NCBI GenBank assembly: GCA_030770425.1
Contig: JASJFT010000450.1
Span: 1-12,797 of the forward strand
Origin: Darksidea phi
Taxonomy: Eukaryota > Ascomycota > Dothideomycetes > Pleosporales > Lentitheciaceae
DNA: 12,797 nucleotides
Reading direction: 5' to 3'
The notes below the pieces were generated by a model. It did no database searches. It saw only the letters and a list, made by a program, of their open reading frames with translations, and was not told the origin of the DNA. This document shows positions 1 through 6,355 of the stretch, in pieces. How positions within the stretch are numbered: position 1 is the stretch's first letter; each line of letters begins with the position of its first letter. Both the position numbers and the translations under genes were made by a program.

Positions 1-75
<75 letters not shown>
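1..75. repeat. 75-base C homopolymer
   Basis: An uninterrupted run of 75 C residues opens the window and stops abruptly at GGAAATCG. It does not have the CCCTAA/TTAGGG pattern of common fungal telomeres. A pure C tract of this length is most often a sequencing or assembly artefact at a contig edge, though a real homopolymer cannot be excluded from sequence alone. Confidence 0.95.
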
Positions 76-77
<2 letters not shown>

Positions 78-304
78 AAATCGTCCTCGATCGTTTCTTT
101 CCGTGCAATTTATCCAGATGTCGCAGACACCATCATTCCCAAATCCAGGGTTCGGATAGCACCCTGGAAGCGGCTCACAATCCAATTGACGTGCAAGTGT
201 CGATTCGTTTCCACACCTGGAGGCCCTCCAGGCCCAGCTATCCGTGTTCGTGCCCTATGATGCAGCTTTGACCGCGACAACAACGTCAGCTACCATGCTC
301 AATT
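76..304. other. No gene recognised
   Basis: No convincing gene is visible. An 8-bp-arm inverted repeat, CCTGGAGG-C-CCTCCAGG, lies near 218-234. A short open stretch on the + strand after it resembles nothing I recognise. The sequence next to 305-320, a run of CCAGC repeats, is where similarity to the PD-(D/E)XK gene copy begins. Confidence 0.4.
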
Positions 305-1024
305 TTACAGTGCCTCCAGCCAGCCAGCCAGCCTCTCGAGCACGGGTCCCAAGAAGCCACCCCAGTATCCAACCCTCGCTTCCGGACCCCCTTCGAAACC
401 CTCCAGCCCATACTCGACCACATTCCTCAATCCCCTAAGGATCTTGAACACCCCTGACACGCTGTTGGTTGAGCAGGAGCCATGTTCAAGCACCTGGAGG
501 CATCGCGGCACCCAACCATCGACCAGTCCCGGCTCGAGCCGCTCCATGGCGGCTATCACCTTGTCCCTGATAGCCCCATTAGAAGGGAGCTGCGCACCAT
601 CGAATGGCTCTGTATGGGAGGCAATGCGTCCTTCAGCGTCGCAATCGTCTCGCGCAACGGGCTGAAGCCGCGTTGAGGCGATGACGCGCCCGTACCAGCC
701 CGGCTGCCCCGGCGACCGCCGACGTGACTACCTGGCGGGCTAAAGGTGTTGTGTTAGCCTAAGTCGAGCGGATAGCCTGAAAGGGTGATGGATGCGCTAT
801 CCTCAGGCATAACGTCCTCCTCGACTCGCCGGCGCTTCTTAGAGCTGGGTTGGCGGCGTCTGGCTATGGGTGCGGAGCTGGCGCGCTTGCGCTTCGGCGG
901 CCGGACGTGTTCGAGATGGGCGTCGGCGGGAGGTGATGGAGGACGCTGCGCAATCGCAATTTAGGAGGCGGTGCGCGACGTCTTCGCGGCGAGGAGATGG
1001 GGAAAGAGGCGGTGACGTAGCCAT
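305..1024 (-). pseudogene. Broken copy of the PD-(D/E)XK nuclease-like gene
   Basis: This is a decayed paralogue of the intact gene at 6340-7858, on the same strand. The start region (ATG at 1024-1022, MATSPPLSPS) and the C-terminal block (GSCSTNSVSGVFKILRGL) are both recognisable. Four lesions are seen by comparison with the intact copy. A 2-bp loss near 995 shifts the frame after residue 10. A 39-bp insertion at 749-787 brings in an in-frame TAA. A 4-bp loss near 610 (one CTGT unit of a CTGTCTGT) shifts the frame again. A 784-bp deletion, joined at 490-493, removes both introns, exon 2 and the presumed catalytic D, ExK and Q residues. The 3' tail also differs: this copy ends ERLAGWLEAL. An 84-residue open frame (559-305) fuses the end of exon 1 to the C-terminus, but it is most simply a relic and not a functional protein. 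Confidence 0.85.
749..787. repeat. 39-bp insertion in pseudogene exon 1
   Basis: These 39 bases are absent from the intact copy, where AAGGTG is followed directly by ATGGATGCG. The insertion is bounded by similar sequences, AAAGGTG on the left and GAAAGGGTG at its right end, which could be an imperfect target duplication or replication slippage. Read on the gene strand it adds 13 codons, including a TAA. Confidence 0.75.
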
Positions 1025-1465
1025 GATGGGGAGGTAGGAGGAAGGTGGTCTATGGATGTTAGAAATGCCGACGGAAGGGGCGGACGGATTCACAGATATG
1101 CCGGCAATTTGCGACGTGTAGAGCGACGGGGATTGACGGTGCGGTCGTTAATATCATCGCCTTGCTGAACTCACTCAGCGCACGATTGATCTGGCACACG
1201 TTGCAGGTCGCCACTGCTAGCAGGGAGGATGGCCGACCCGCTCCGGCCATAGAGTTGTGGCAGCTTGCCACCGCAGCAGGTGTCCTAGAGAATGAGTTGC
1301 ACACCAGCCGTTCTAACGTTATAAGCTGAGATAGAGGTTGAGGCCGAAGATCCGAGCCAAGTCTTGTAAGGCGTTCTACTCCTCGGCCCGCACCACTCCT
1401 CGGCCCACCTGTTTCAACCCAACACGAAATGCCGCCCCAACAACGCGCTCAGCACGCGCAAAAAT

Positions 1466-1510
1466 CAGGGGAAAGAGGCGGCGACGTAGTCATAGTAGGG
1501 TGTGTCCTCG
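1466..1510 (-). repeat. Third scrap of the PD-(D/E)XK gene 5' end
   Basis: The stretch GGGGAAAGAGGCGGCGACGT and what follows it matches the start-codon region of the intact gene (about 7833-7875), with the ATG altered (CAT to CAT-AG context). It lies about 460 bp from the equivalent bases of the broken copy, so it is a separate fragment and not part of it. Confidence 0.6.
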
Positions 1511-1567
1511 CGTGTGACTACAAACAGATTTTTTTTCACTTACGCACAACGCCCGAGATTGCTGCTA

Positions 1568-1599
1568 TCACAGTGAGAGTTCAGGGTGAATCACTGTGA
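1568..1599. repeat. 9-bp inverted repeat
   Basis: TCACAGTGA and TCACTGTGA are perfect reverse complements separated by 14 bases. They could form a small hairpin or be a dyad binding site. No gene nearby uses them in an obvious way. Confidence 0.6.
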
Positions 1600-1880
1600 G
1601 GGAAAGAAGTGAGAACTGTGGTTGATTGTAAGAGCTCTCTCTCCTCGGCCACTTCCATGGCTTCCGGGACCTTGTTGCCTACAACGTCTGCCTCTCGTGC
1701 CTTAGATAGGAGCATCATGCCATCCAGCGACCGGCACCGCGACAAGCACCAGCCGTACCCTCAACGACAATATAGTGGACACGAACTTCAGGAACGAGCA
1801 ACGAGATGTCGACCGGTGGGACGTTAGGAAGGCCCAGCTTGCGATGATGGATTCCGCTCGCCTAAGCCTAAAGACAGTAT

Positions 1881-1976
1881 AACTACTTGTTCCGCTACTC
1901 TGATGATTCCCCTGAACCTCCTACAACTACTTGTTCCCCTGCTCCGCCCGCTCTGATGATTCCCCTGAACCTCCTA
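1881..1976. repeat. Tandem duplication at the 3' end of the kinase gene
   Basis: Two units share AACTACTTGTTCC at the start and TGATGATTCCCCTGAACCTC near the end. Unit one is 1881-1923 (43 bp). Unit two is 1925-1976 (52 bp) and has a 9-base CTGCTCCGC-type difference in the middle. Unit two encodes the last residues and the TAG stop of the FunK1-type kinase (-). Unit one is therefore a 3' duplicate lying outside the frame. Confidence 0.8.
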
Positions 1977-3951
1977 GACCCGTCCGCGCGTCCCGAAGGA
2001 TCTTCTTCATGCGATCATAGAGCTTCCCGTCTTCGATGTCCCACGGTTGGCCCATTGGGAAGACAACTTCTCGCAACTTATTTACACATGGAATCAACGG
2101 CTGGTAGTAGGGAGTAAAGGCCTCAGTTATCCGCTTATGGAAATGCCTTTCCCTACTTACCAGCCCCAATTTCATTTCACCCAATTGCTGCATACTCACA
2201 TAATTCCACTGCTCAAATTCAGTTGGCCCAATATCTTTGCCCGGCCCATCATAGTGAATGCAAATCCAGATAAGCACCCAGAAGAAAGACTCCAGATCGT
2301 GCATGAACGAATGCTTTTCGTCGTATAGAAGCAAACCGATCGCCATGAACGCTCGTGTGCCGGTCTTCCCTCGCGCCCCCGAAGACTTCTGCCGCTGCAC
2401 CTTAATAGCAAAGTCAAGGTCAATTAAGAACGCGCGCCATGAGGGGTTGTCATCTTCTTCGTTCACCATGAGGTTGCTTGGCGAGATATCGCGTTGTAAC
2501 ATTTCGGCCCGTGTCAGTAACGACTCGTGTCCTTCGATACAGCCTTCCAGCGCAGCAAGAAGGCCGGTCAGGGAGCTTGCTTTGTAGACGGCCTTCCCGT
2601 AGTCACGGACAACGACGCGGCGGTGCACTCGATTCGCTATCACCGGTTTTTCCTTTGTCAGAGAGCCCAAATAGGTTCGCTTACTGGGTGGCAACGGCGC
2701 GTCCGAGGATCGCTTCCGCCCGGCGGCGCTGCTGCTTCCGCTTTTCCGCGAGGTACGGCGCTTCGCGGTGCTTGGAGGCGGCATCAAGCTTTCCGGCTTA
2801 TAGTTTGTCGCTTTCGTTATATCCAGGTCTCCTCGAACGCTTCCGCAGATGTCGTCATCCTTCCCACCTACACGAACCGTCTCATGGTGATAGTATCTCG
2901 CGACATGGACTACGTCCTTGTCGGTCGCCTCGCGCAGCAACTCGCCCTCCTCCTCACGTTCCGGAAATTGCCATGAATCCTTGACAACAAGGGGTGTTCG
3001 CGATTCGTCTCCTTCCTGATAGACTTTCCAACAGGTTGTCGCTCGACCGGCAACACAAGGTACGCGTTTTATGACCTTGTCGATGACGAGCCGCTCTCTG
3101 CCCCCCTTGATCTCGATGTACCGCTTGTCTCCGGCTGTAATGATGGTAGGATCGAATCCAAGCTGCTCCTCGTTCAGCCACAGGAACCCGAGGACGGCGG
3201 ACACGAATTGTAACCCGTCTTTATTGATATCGAACCGCTCGGAGGCGATACCGCCTAGGCGATCGAACTCCCACAGCCGCATGAGCGACCCACAGAGAGT
3301 AAATCCAAGGACGAAGCGGCGACTGTCTTGAGCGGCGAGCACCTCTCTAGCATATCGGCCTAGGTCGAGCCATGCTTTAGAGGCTGTGTCGGCCGATGGA
3401 TTACTCTTGAGTTCTCCTGGTATAAGGATCTGCGACCAGCGGTACTTGGAGTCGATACCGGCGCTTGGGATGTCCACGAAGCCGATATCTAACTTACGGT
3501 CGGCGGTGGAGCCTTCTATAGGCCGGTGGGGCTGTGCCAGCGGCCGCCGTCGAGGCCTAGAGACGGGCTGATTCTCTGCCGCGAAGTCCCAGAGCTGGCT
3601 AGTAAGCGGCGCAAACCAGCTTAAGACGTCACGTTCCCTCGCGCCTATAGGCCAGCCCTGCCAGCCGCTCTCCTCTCGGTAGAGCGGATTATCCCCTTCT
3701 TTACACTTGTCGAACACGGCGTGCGCTACCGACTTCAGACCTGGGACGCTTCCGAAGTAGGCATCGAAGAAACCAGGGACCCCGACATACAGCTGTCCTA
3801 ATTCCCCCTTCAGCACTTCGTCCATATACTTGCGGTATTCGGTGGAGTTCGGGAAGCTGCCCGTGTTGTGCAGCCATGGCGTTTGTTCGGTGGATGGTAA
3901 AACTAGGCGGGGAGGGGGGGTCCATTCGGTGGCGGCGGCGTAGTGATCCAT
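1927..3951 (-). CDS. FunK1-type fungal protein kinase (Pkinase_fungal), intact
   Basis: The predicted protein has 674 residues and no intron is needed. Its C-terminal half is a protein kinase domain of the fungus-specific FunK1 class. It shows a glycine-poor nucleotide loop near residues 299-310, Lys324 in VVKDSW as the likely ATP-binding lysine and Glu337 as a possible helix-C partner. The catalytic loop is LQRDISPSN (485-493, Asp488 and Asn493), and IDLDF (510-514) stands in for DFG. The sequence HDLESFFWVLIWI (551-563) is typical of the family. A basic, Ser-rich insert occupies about 396-426. The N-terminal part has LDIGF (154-158) and ILIPGELK (175-182), a layout like a PD-(D/E)XK nuclease fold (Asp155, Glu180, Lys182). 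Phosphorylation of Ser/Thr substrates is inferred from the family; targets are unknown. The ATG has a purine at -3 and G at +4. The stop is TAG, inside a tandem duplication. Length is normal for FunK1 proteins, and no lesion is visible. Confidence 0.93.
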   Translation of the reverse strand: MDHYAAATEWTPPPRLVLPSTEQTPWLHNTGSFPNSTEYRKYMDEVLKGELGQLYVGVPGFFDAYFGSVPGLKSVAHAVFDKCKEGDNPLYREESGWQGWPIGARERDVLSWFAPLTSQLWDFAAENQPVSRPRRRPLAQPHRPIEGSTADRKLDIGFVDIPSAGIDSKYRWSQILIPGELKSNPSADTASKAWLDLGRYAREVLAAQDSRRFVLGFTLCGSLMRLWEFDRLGGIASERFDINKDGLQFVSAVLGFLWLNEEQLGFDPTIITAGDKRYIEIKGGRERLVIDKVIKRVPCVAGRATTCWKVYQEGDESRTPLVVKDSWQFPEREEEGELLREATDKDVVHVARYYHHETVRVGGKDDDICGSVRGDLDITKATNYKPESLMPPPSTAKRRTSRKSGSSSAAGRKRSSDAPLPPSKRTYLGSLTKEKPVIANRVHRRVVVRDYGKAVYKASSLTGLLAALEGCIEGHESLLTRAEMLQRDISPSNLMVNEEDDNPSWRAFLIDLDFAIKVQRQKSSGARGKTGTRAFMAIGLLLYDEKHSFMHDLESFFWVLIWICIHYDGPGKDIGPTEFEQWNYVSMQQLGEMKLGLVSRERHFHKRITEAFTPYYQPLIPCVNKLREVVFPMGQPWDIEDGKLYDRMKKILRDARTGLGGSGESSERAEQGNK

Positions 3952-3982
3952 CGCCTCTGCGGCAGCTCGAGCTAGAAGTAAT

Positions 3983-4002
3983 GGTGTGACGTGGTGTGAC
4001 GT
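3983..4002 (-). promoter_or_regulatory. Tandem 10-bp repeat with two TGACGT half-sites
   Basis: GGTGTGACGT occurs twice back to back, 32-51 bp upstream of the kinase start codon. TGACGT is a half-site recognised by CREB/ATF-type bZIP factors, which fungi have. Location in the 5' leader or promoter makes a regulatory role possible, but no binding evidence exists here. Confidence 0.4.
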
Positions 4003-4056
4003 GCTGCACAGTTTGGGAGTTGATTGCTCTGATTTCTATACAAGCTGAGTATCTAG

Positions 4057-4065
4057 CTATTTATA
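4057..4065 (-). promoter_or_regulatory. Possible TATA box of the FunK1 kinase gene
   Basis: On the minus strand the sequence reads TATAAATAG, about 106 bp upstream of the ATG. This spacing is similar to that in the two block-A promoters of this window (93-111 bp). It is a motif match only. Confidence 0.4.
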
Positions 4066-4102
4066 CAGAAAGAGTCCCCAGCACAGACTACCCAGGGACC
4101 AG

Positions 4103-4114
4103 GCTTGATCAAGC
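4103..4114. repeat. 12-bp palindrome GCTTGATCAAGC
   Basis: This is a perfect 12-base palindrome in the gap between the FunK1 gene and the kinase remnant. No function can be assigned. The rest of 4066-4240 holds no gene I can recognise. Confidence 0.5.
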
Positions 4115-4292
4115 ATTTCCCCATTTCTTCAGTATCACCGCGTTAACCGTTGCTTTTAGGGCTCCAGCAAGGCCGCAGATGACACAGATTTTTTCCTTCC
4201 ATAGGAGCGACTAGAGCAGGGTGGGTTCAGTTTTACAACGGTATGACCCCACATATCTGCATTCTCATACGACATAATCCTTACTTTCAGCA

Positions 4293-4571
4293 GATCAGTT
4301 CTGTGTCTATAACACCAGCACCCAGAACACAGAGAATCGCATTGCAGCCTTCGTCATAGAATATAAAGCACCGCACAAGCTGCCCCTCGGTTATATCTAT
4401 AACGGTCTGGAGGATATGGAACTCGAGGACGTAATCCGGTGTCGCGAAACCGATACTCCGCGGGACCACTTTCGCCGACTAATGGCTGCGGTCATCATAC
4501 AAGCATTTTCGTATTTGATTGGGATTTGTATAGTGGGAGTCTCTTTAGAAGGTCCGCACGAAACACAGTAG
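4293..4571 (+). pseudogene. Remnant of a fungal kinase-type gene (N-terminal or central region)
   Basis: An open frame of 92 codons without its own early ATG begins DQFCVYNTSTQNTENR. It carries AAFVIEYKAPHKLPLGYIY, then MELEDVIRCRETDTPRDHFR and LMAAVIIQAFSYLIG. I recognise this block from a large family of fungal proteins in which it precedes a protein kinase domain. VIEYK is also compatible with a PD-(D/E)XK motif (Glu-Tyr-Lys). Similarity is lost after AFSYLIG, and the frame ends at TAG 4569 with no kinase domain after it, so the gene is truncated. Just upstream, GTATGA at 4241 and CTTTCAG at 4284-4290 form a plausible 50-bp intron. The exon before it could run in frame from about 4200 (WVQFYN before ADQFC). 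The copy ends near block A1, where different DNA begins. Confidence 0.7.
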
Positions 4572-4623
4572 GAGTTTGTACATAGTAGAGGTTCTATACC
4601 CACACCTTATATACGATAATAGA

Positions 4624-4993
4624 GCTATAGAGCTGTACACAGTACTGTCGATCGTGAGATACCGACGAGCTGATGTTTCGAATATTGAGGCGCTGGACGA
4701 GAAATGACATGTGATGCCGAACCACAGAGCCTGGTTGGGAGACCAACAGCGGTAACGAGGAGTTAGCGTACCACCCACAGTATAAAAATTGCCCGCGATG
4801 ATACCAGCATCCCACTCACTACATCCATCTCTTATCCTCAGCCAGCTTCCTCACCTCTTCCTCAAACTTACCATCAATACCCACCAACCACATGTCTTCG
4901 CCAACGATCGTTCGCCTAGTCCTTCAGCAGGACCTTTAGTAGGAGGAACCAGAGCAGAACAGGCTATTCGAGTACAGCGCTCTAAACCTTTTA
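4624..4993 (+). repeat. Block A1: duplicated promoter plus gene start
   Basis: This block is closely similar to 12014-12312, from CTATAGAGCTGTACACAGTA through a TATA box and a leader to the first ~35 codons of an unrecognised gene. The second copy lacks about 14 bp (CTGTCGATCGTGAG here) and about 44 bp (around 4692-4735 here), plus part of the leader. Similarity stops abruptly on both sides, as expected for segmental duplication. Confidence 0.88.
4781..4788 (+). promoter_or_regulatory. TATA box of block A1
   Basis: CAGTATAAAAATTGCC lies 111 bp before the ATG at 4892 and is identical in block A2. The downstream leader (CACTACATCCAT, CTTATCCTC, CACCAACCACATG) is also conserved, including the CCAC context in front of the ATG. 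Confidence 0.65.
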
Positions 4994-5536
4994 AATATCG
5001 CGGCGGAGCATCCCCGGCGCTATAAGCGGGAGGTGCTGGCGACAGGGCTCCTCGATTACAACAACCATTGGTACAAAACCAACTATACGTTGGATATATT
5101 CGAGGGAACGAGCGGTAACAGAATTCTCGTACAGCTGTTGGTAGTTGCCTATATCATGTTCCTGTCCGAGGCCCTATATGACGACGATAGGCGCTTCGTC
5201 TAGAGGTAGCTATACCGTCTGCGTAGGCTAGAGGAAAAGCTTGTATAGGGAAGACGGTTGAGAGAGGAGGAATCGGCCTTCTTGAGAGGCTATCGAGGGA
5301 GCGAATACCTGACGTGGAAGATGGAGCTGGTGTCTATAGTGGATACGATACGAACGATGGCGTAGGGGATCGAATACGGAGGAACCGGTAGGGATAGGTA
5401 GGACGGAGGAGGACGGGGATACCTGGCTAGGGAGGCTACCGATGAGTGGAGGATTAAGAAGTGGCCTGGCGTAGGTTACCTTACTGTTGTTGTTGGTAGG
5501 TTGTTAGCGCGTTTAACTGTCTACATGTATTATTAG
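4892..5536 (+). pseudogene. Unrecognised gene with seven internal TAG codons
   Basis: The frame starts MSSPTIVRLVLQQDL behind a good TATA box and start context. It runs 214 codons to a TAG at 5534. Inside it are seven TAG codons (4937, 4940, 5201, 5207, 5246, 5363, 5399) and no TAA or TGA. Between them the translation looks like a real mostly helical protein: RLFEYSALNLLNIAAEHPRR, HWYKTNYTLDIF, LVVAYIMFLSEALYDDDRRF, LYRLRRLEEKLV, LREEESAFLRGYRG. I do not recognise the family. The N-terminal ~35 codons recur at 12217. The simplest reading is a former gene whose CAG (or TGG) codons became TAG by C-to-T (or G-to-A) change. The 3' half also lacks CpA completely. Suppression or recoding of TAG is an untested alternative. 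The sequence right of 5500 (Val/Leu-rich) may lie past the original end. Confidence 0.65.
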
Positions 5537-6070
5537 TAAATTAGGAGCTGTTATTATCGTATAGTTGCTGCCTATTACGTGAGATATCGAAACATTAAAA
5601 CACAATGAGGTGATTAGAATCACGAAAAACACAGCCAGCCCAGGAGCCAACGTGACGTCACGCCGGGTAGTGGCCCAAGCTCCTGGGGGAGGGGGTCTCG
5701 TACCTTTATATAACTTAATTATTCGGTAAGTTACTTTTTCTCTTAAGTATCTCTATAAACCTACTAAAGCTACTTAATTATCTTTTAATAAGAGTGTTCT
5801 TACCTTCAAGTACCTACCGCCTTATCGCTATTATTTACAACCTTTTCCTCCGTGGAATTACTACGCTATAATTCGTGTTTGTTAGTTTGATAATCTAGTC
5901 AACGCTTGAAAGGCTTTACGTAGAAACCCTTACTATCGACATGCTTTATTTTACGATACTAAGCTAGTTCCTATGGCTGGTTTCGCGAGCTTTGCCAGTA
6001 GCTATATTACATTATCCAGCCTGTGTTCTCGCCGCTCCATGACTTCCCTCCCTATCATCAAATAATGACA
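5537..6070. other. AT-rich relic DNA, no gene
   Basis: No open frame of note. From about 5700 to 6000 the sequence is rich in TA steps and poor in CpA: none from 5678 to 5806, few afterwards. This is what an old RIP-mutated repeat looks like. A nested palindrome and inverted repeat at 5639-5687 is described separately. I cannot identify an element. Confidence 0.5.
5639..5687. repeat. Inverted repeat enclosing the palindrome CGTGACGTCACG
   Basis: CCCAGGAGC (5639-5647) and GCTCCTGGG (5679-5687) are perfect reverse complements. Between them lies the 12-base palindrome CGTGACGTCACG (5651-5662), which contains a full TGACGTCA site. It could be a transposon end or a bZIP site. Confidence 0.65.
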
Positions 6071-6102
6071 TACAACGCCGTGGTACTTCCTATCCATGTA
6101 AC
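6071..6102. repeat. Left 32-bp direct repeat
   Basis: TACAACGCCGTGGTACTT is followed by CCTATCCATGTAAC. It matches 6324-6355 at 29 of 32 bases in the same orientation, so the pair brackets the 54-bp tandem array. Confidence 0.85.
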
Positions 6103-6110
6103 CTCCATTA

Positions 6111-6324
6111 TTAGTCCCCTTGTAGTACGTCAGGGCCTATTTCAAGCGCTCTTCCATCCACTTATTAGTCCCCTTGTAGTACTTCAGGGCCTATTTCAAG
6201 CGCTCTTCCATCTACTTATTAGTCCCCTAGTAGTACTTCAGGGCCTATTTCAAGCGCTCTTCCATCTACTCATTAGTCCCCTAGTAGTACTTCAGGGCCT
6301 ATTTCAAGCGCTCTTCCATCTACT
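6111..6324. repeat. 54-bp tandem array, four units
   Basis: Units begin at 6111, 6165, 6219 and 6273 with TTAGTCCCCT and contain GTAGTACTTCAGGGCCTATT and CAAGCGCTCTTCCATCTACT. They differ at a few bases, for example CTTGTAG versus CTAGTAG. The period is a multiple of three. One + frame is fully open as an 18-residue hydrophobic repeat (ISPLVVLQGLFQALFHLL). The minus strand reads MEERLK-stop-ALKYYKGTNK with TAG at the break positions. The same unit occurs three times in opposite orientation at 7987-8148. Confidence 0.95.
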
Positions 6325-6355
6325 ACAACGCCGTGGTACTTAATATCCATGAAAC
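6324..6355. repeat. Right 32-bp direct repeat
   Basis: TACAACGCCGTGGTACTT is followed by AATATCCATGAAAC, and matches 6071-6102. On the minus strand it supplies the last codons (KFHGY) and the TAA stop of the PD-(D/E)XK gene. Confidence 0.85.

Larger units (their letters stand above)
1025..1880. other. Intergenic stretch without a firm gene
   Basis: No recognised gene. An open + strand frame runs from 1063 to 1326 (88 codons, no early ATG). An 81-codon frame lies opposite it (1304-1059). Neither resembles a family I know, so neither is called. A scrap of PD-(D/E)XK gene 5' sequence is at about 1466-1510. A perfect 9-bp inverted repeat (TCACAGTGA at 1568-1576, TCACTGTGA at 1591-1599) follows. 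ACTCCTCGGCCC occurs twice near 1378-1407. Confidence 0.5.

Noticed and set aside
1..75. Telomere
   Set aside because: A pure C run has no TTAGGG/CCCTAA pattern, and no such array is found anywhere in the window.
2478..2984. 168- and 149-codon + strand frames
   Set aside because: They are antisense shadows of the FunK1 kinase gene.
4892..5536. Genome-wide recoding of TAG as glutamine
   Set aside because: The FunK1 frame ends at TAG at an expected length and the kinase C-lobe remnant also ends at TAG after WFSRL. C-to-T decay explains the internal TAG codons more simply.
6023..6343. 106-codon + strand open frame with hydrophobic 18-residue repeats
   Set aside because: A repeat whose period is a multiple of three stays open in any frame free of stops in one unit. 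There is no other support, so it is noted only as a property of the array.
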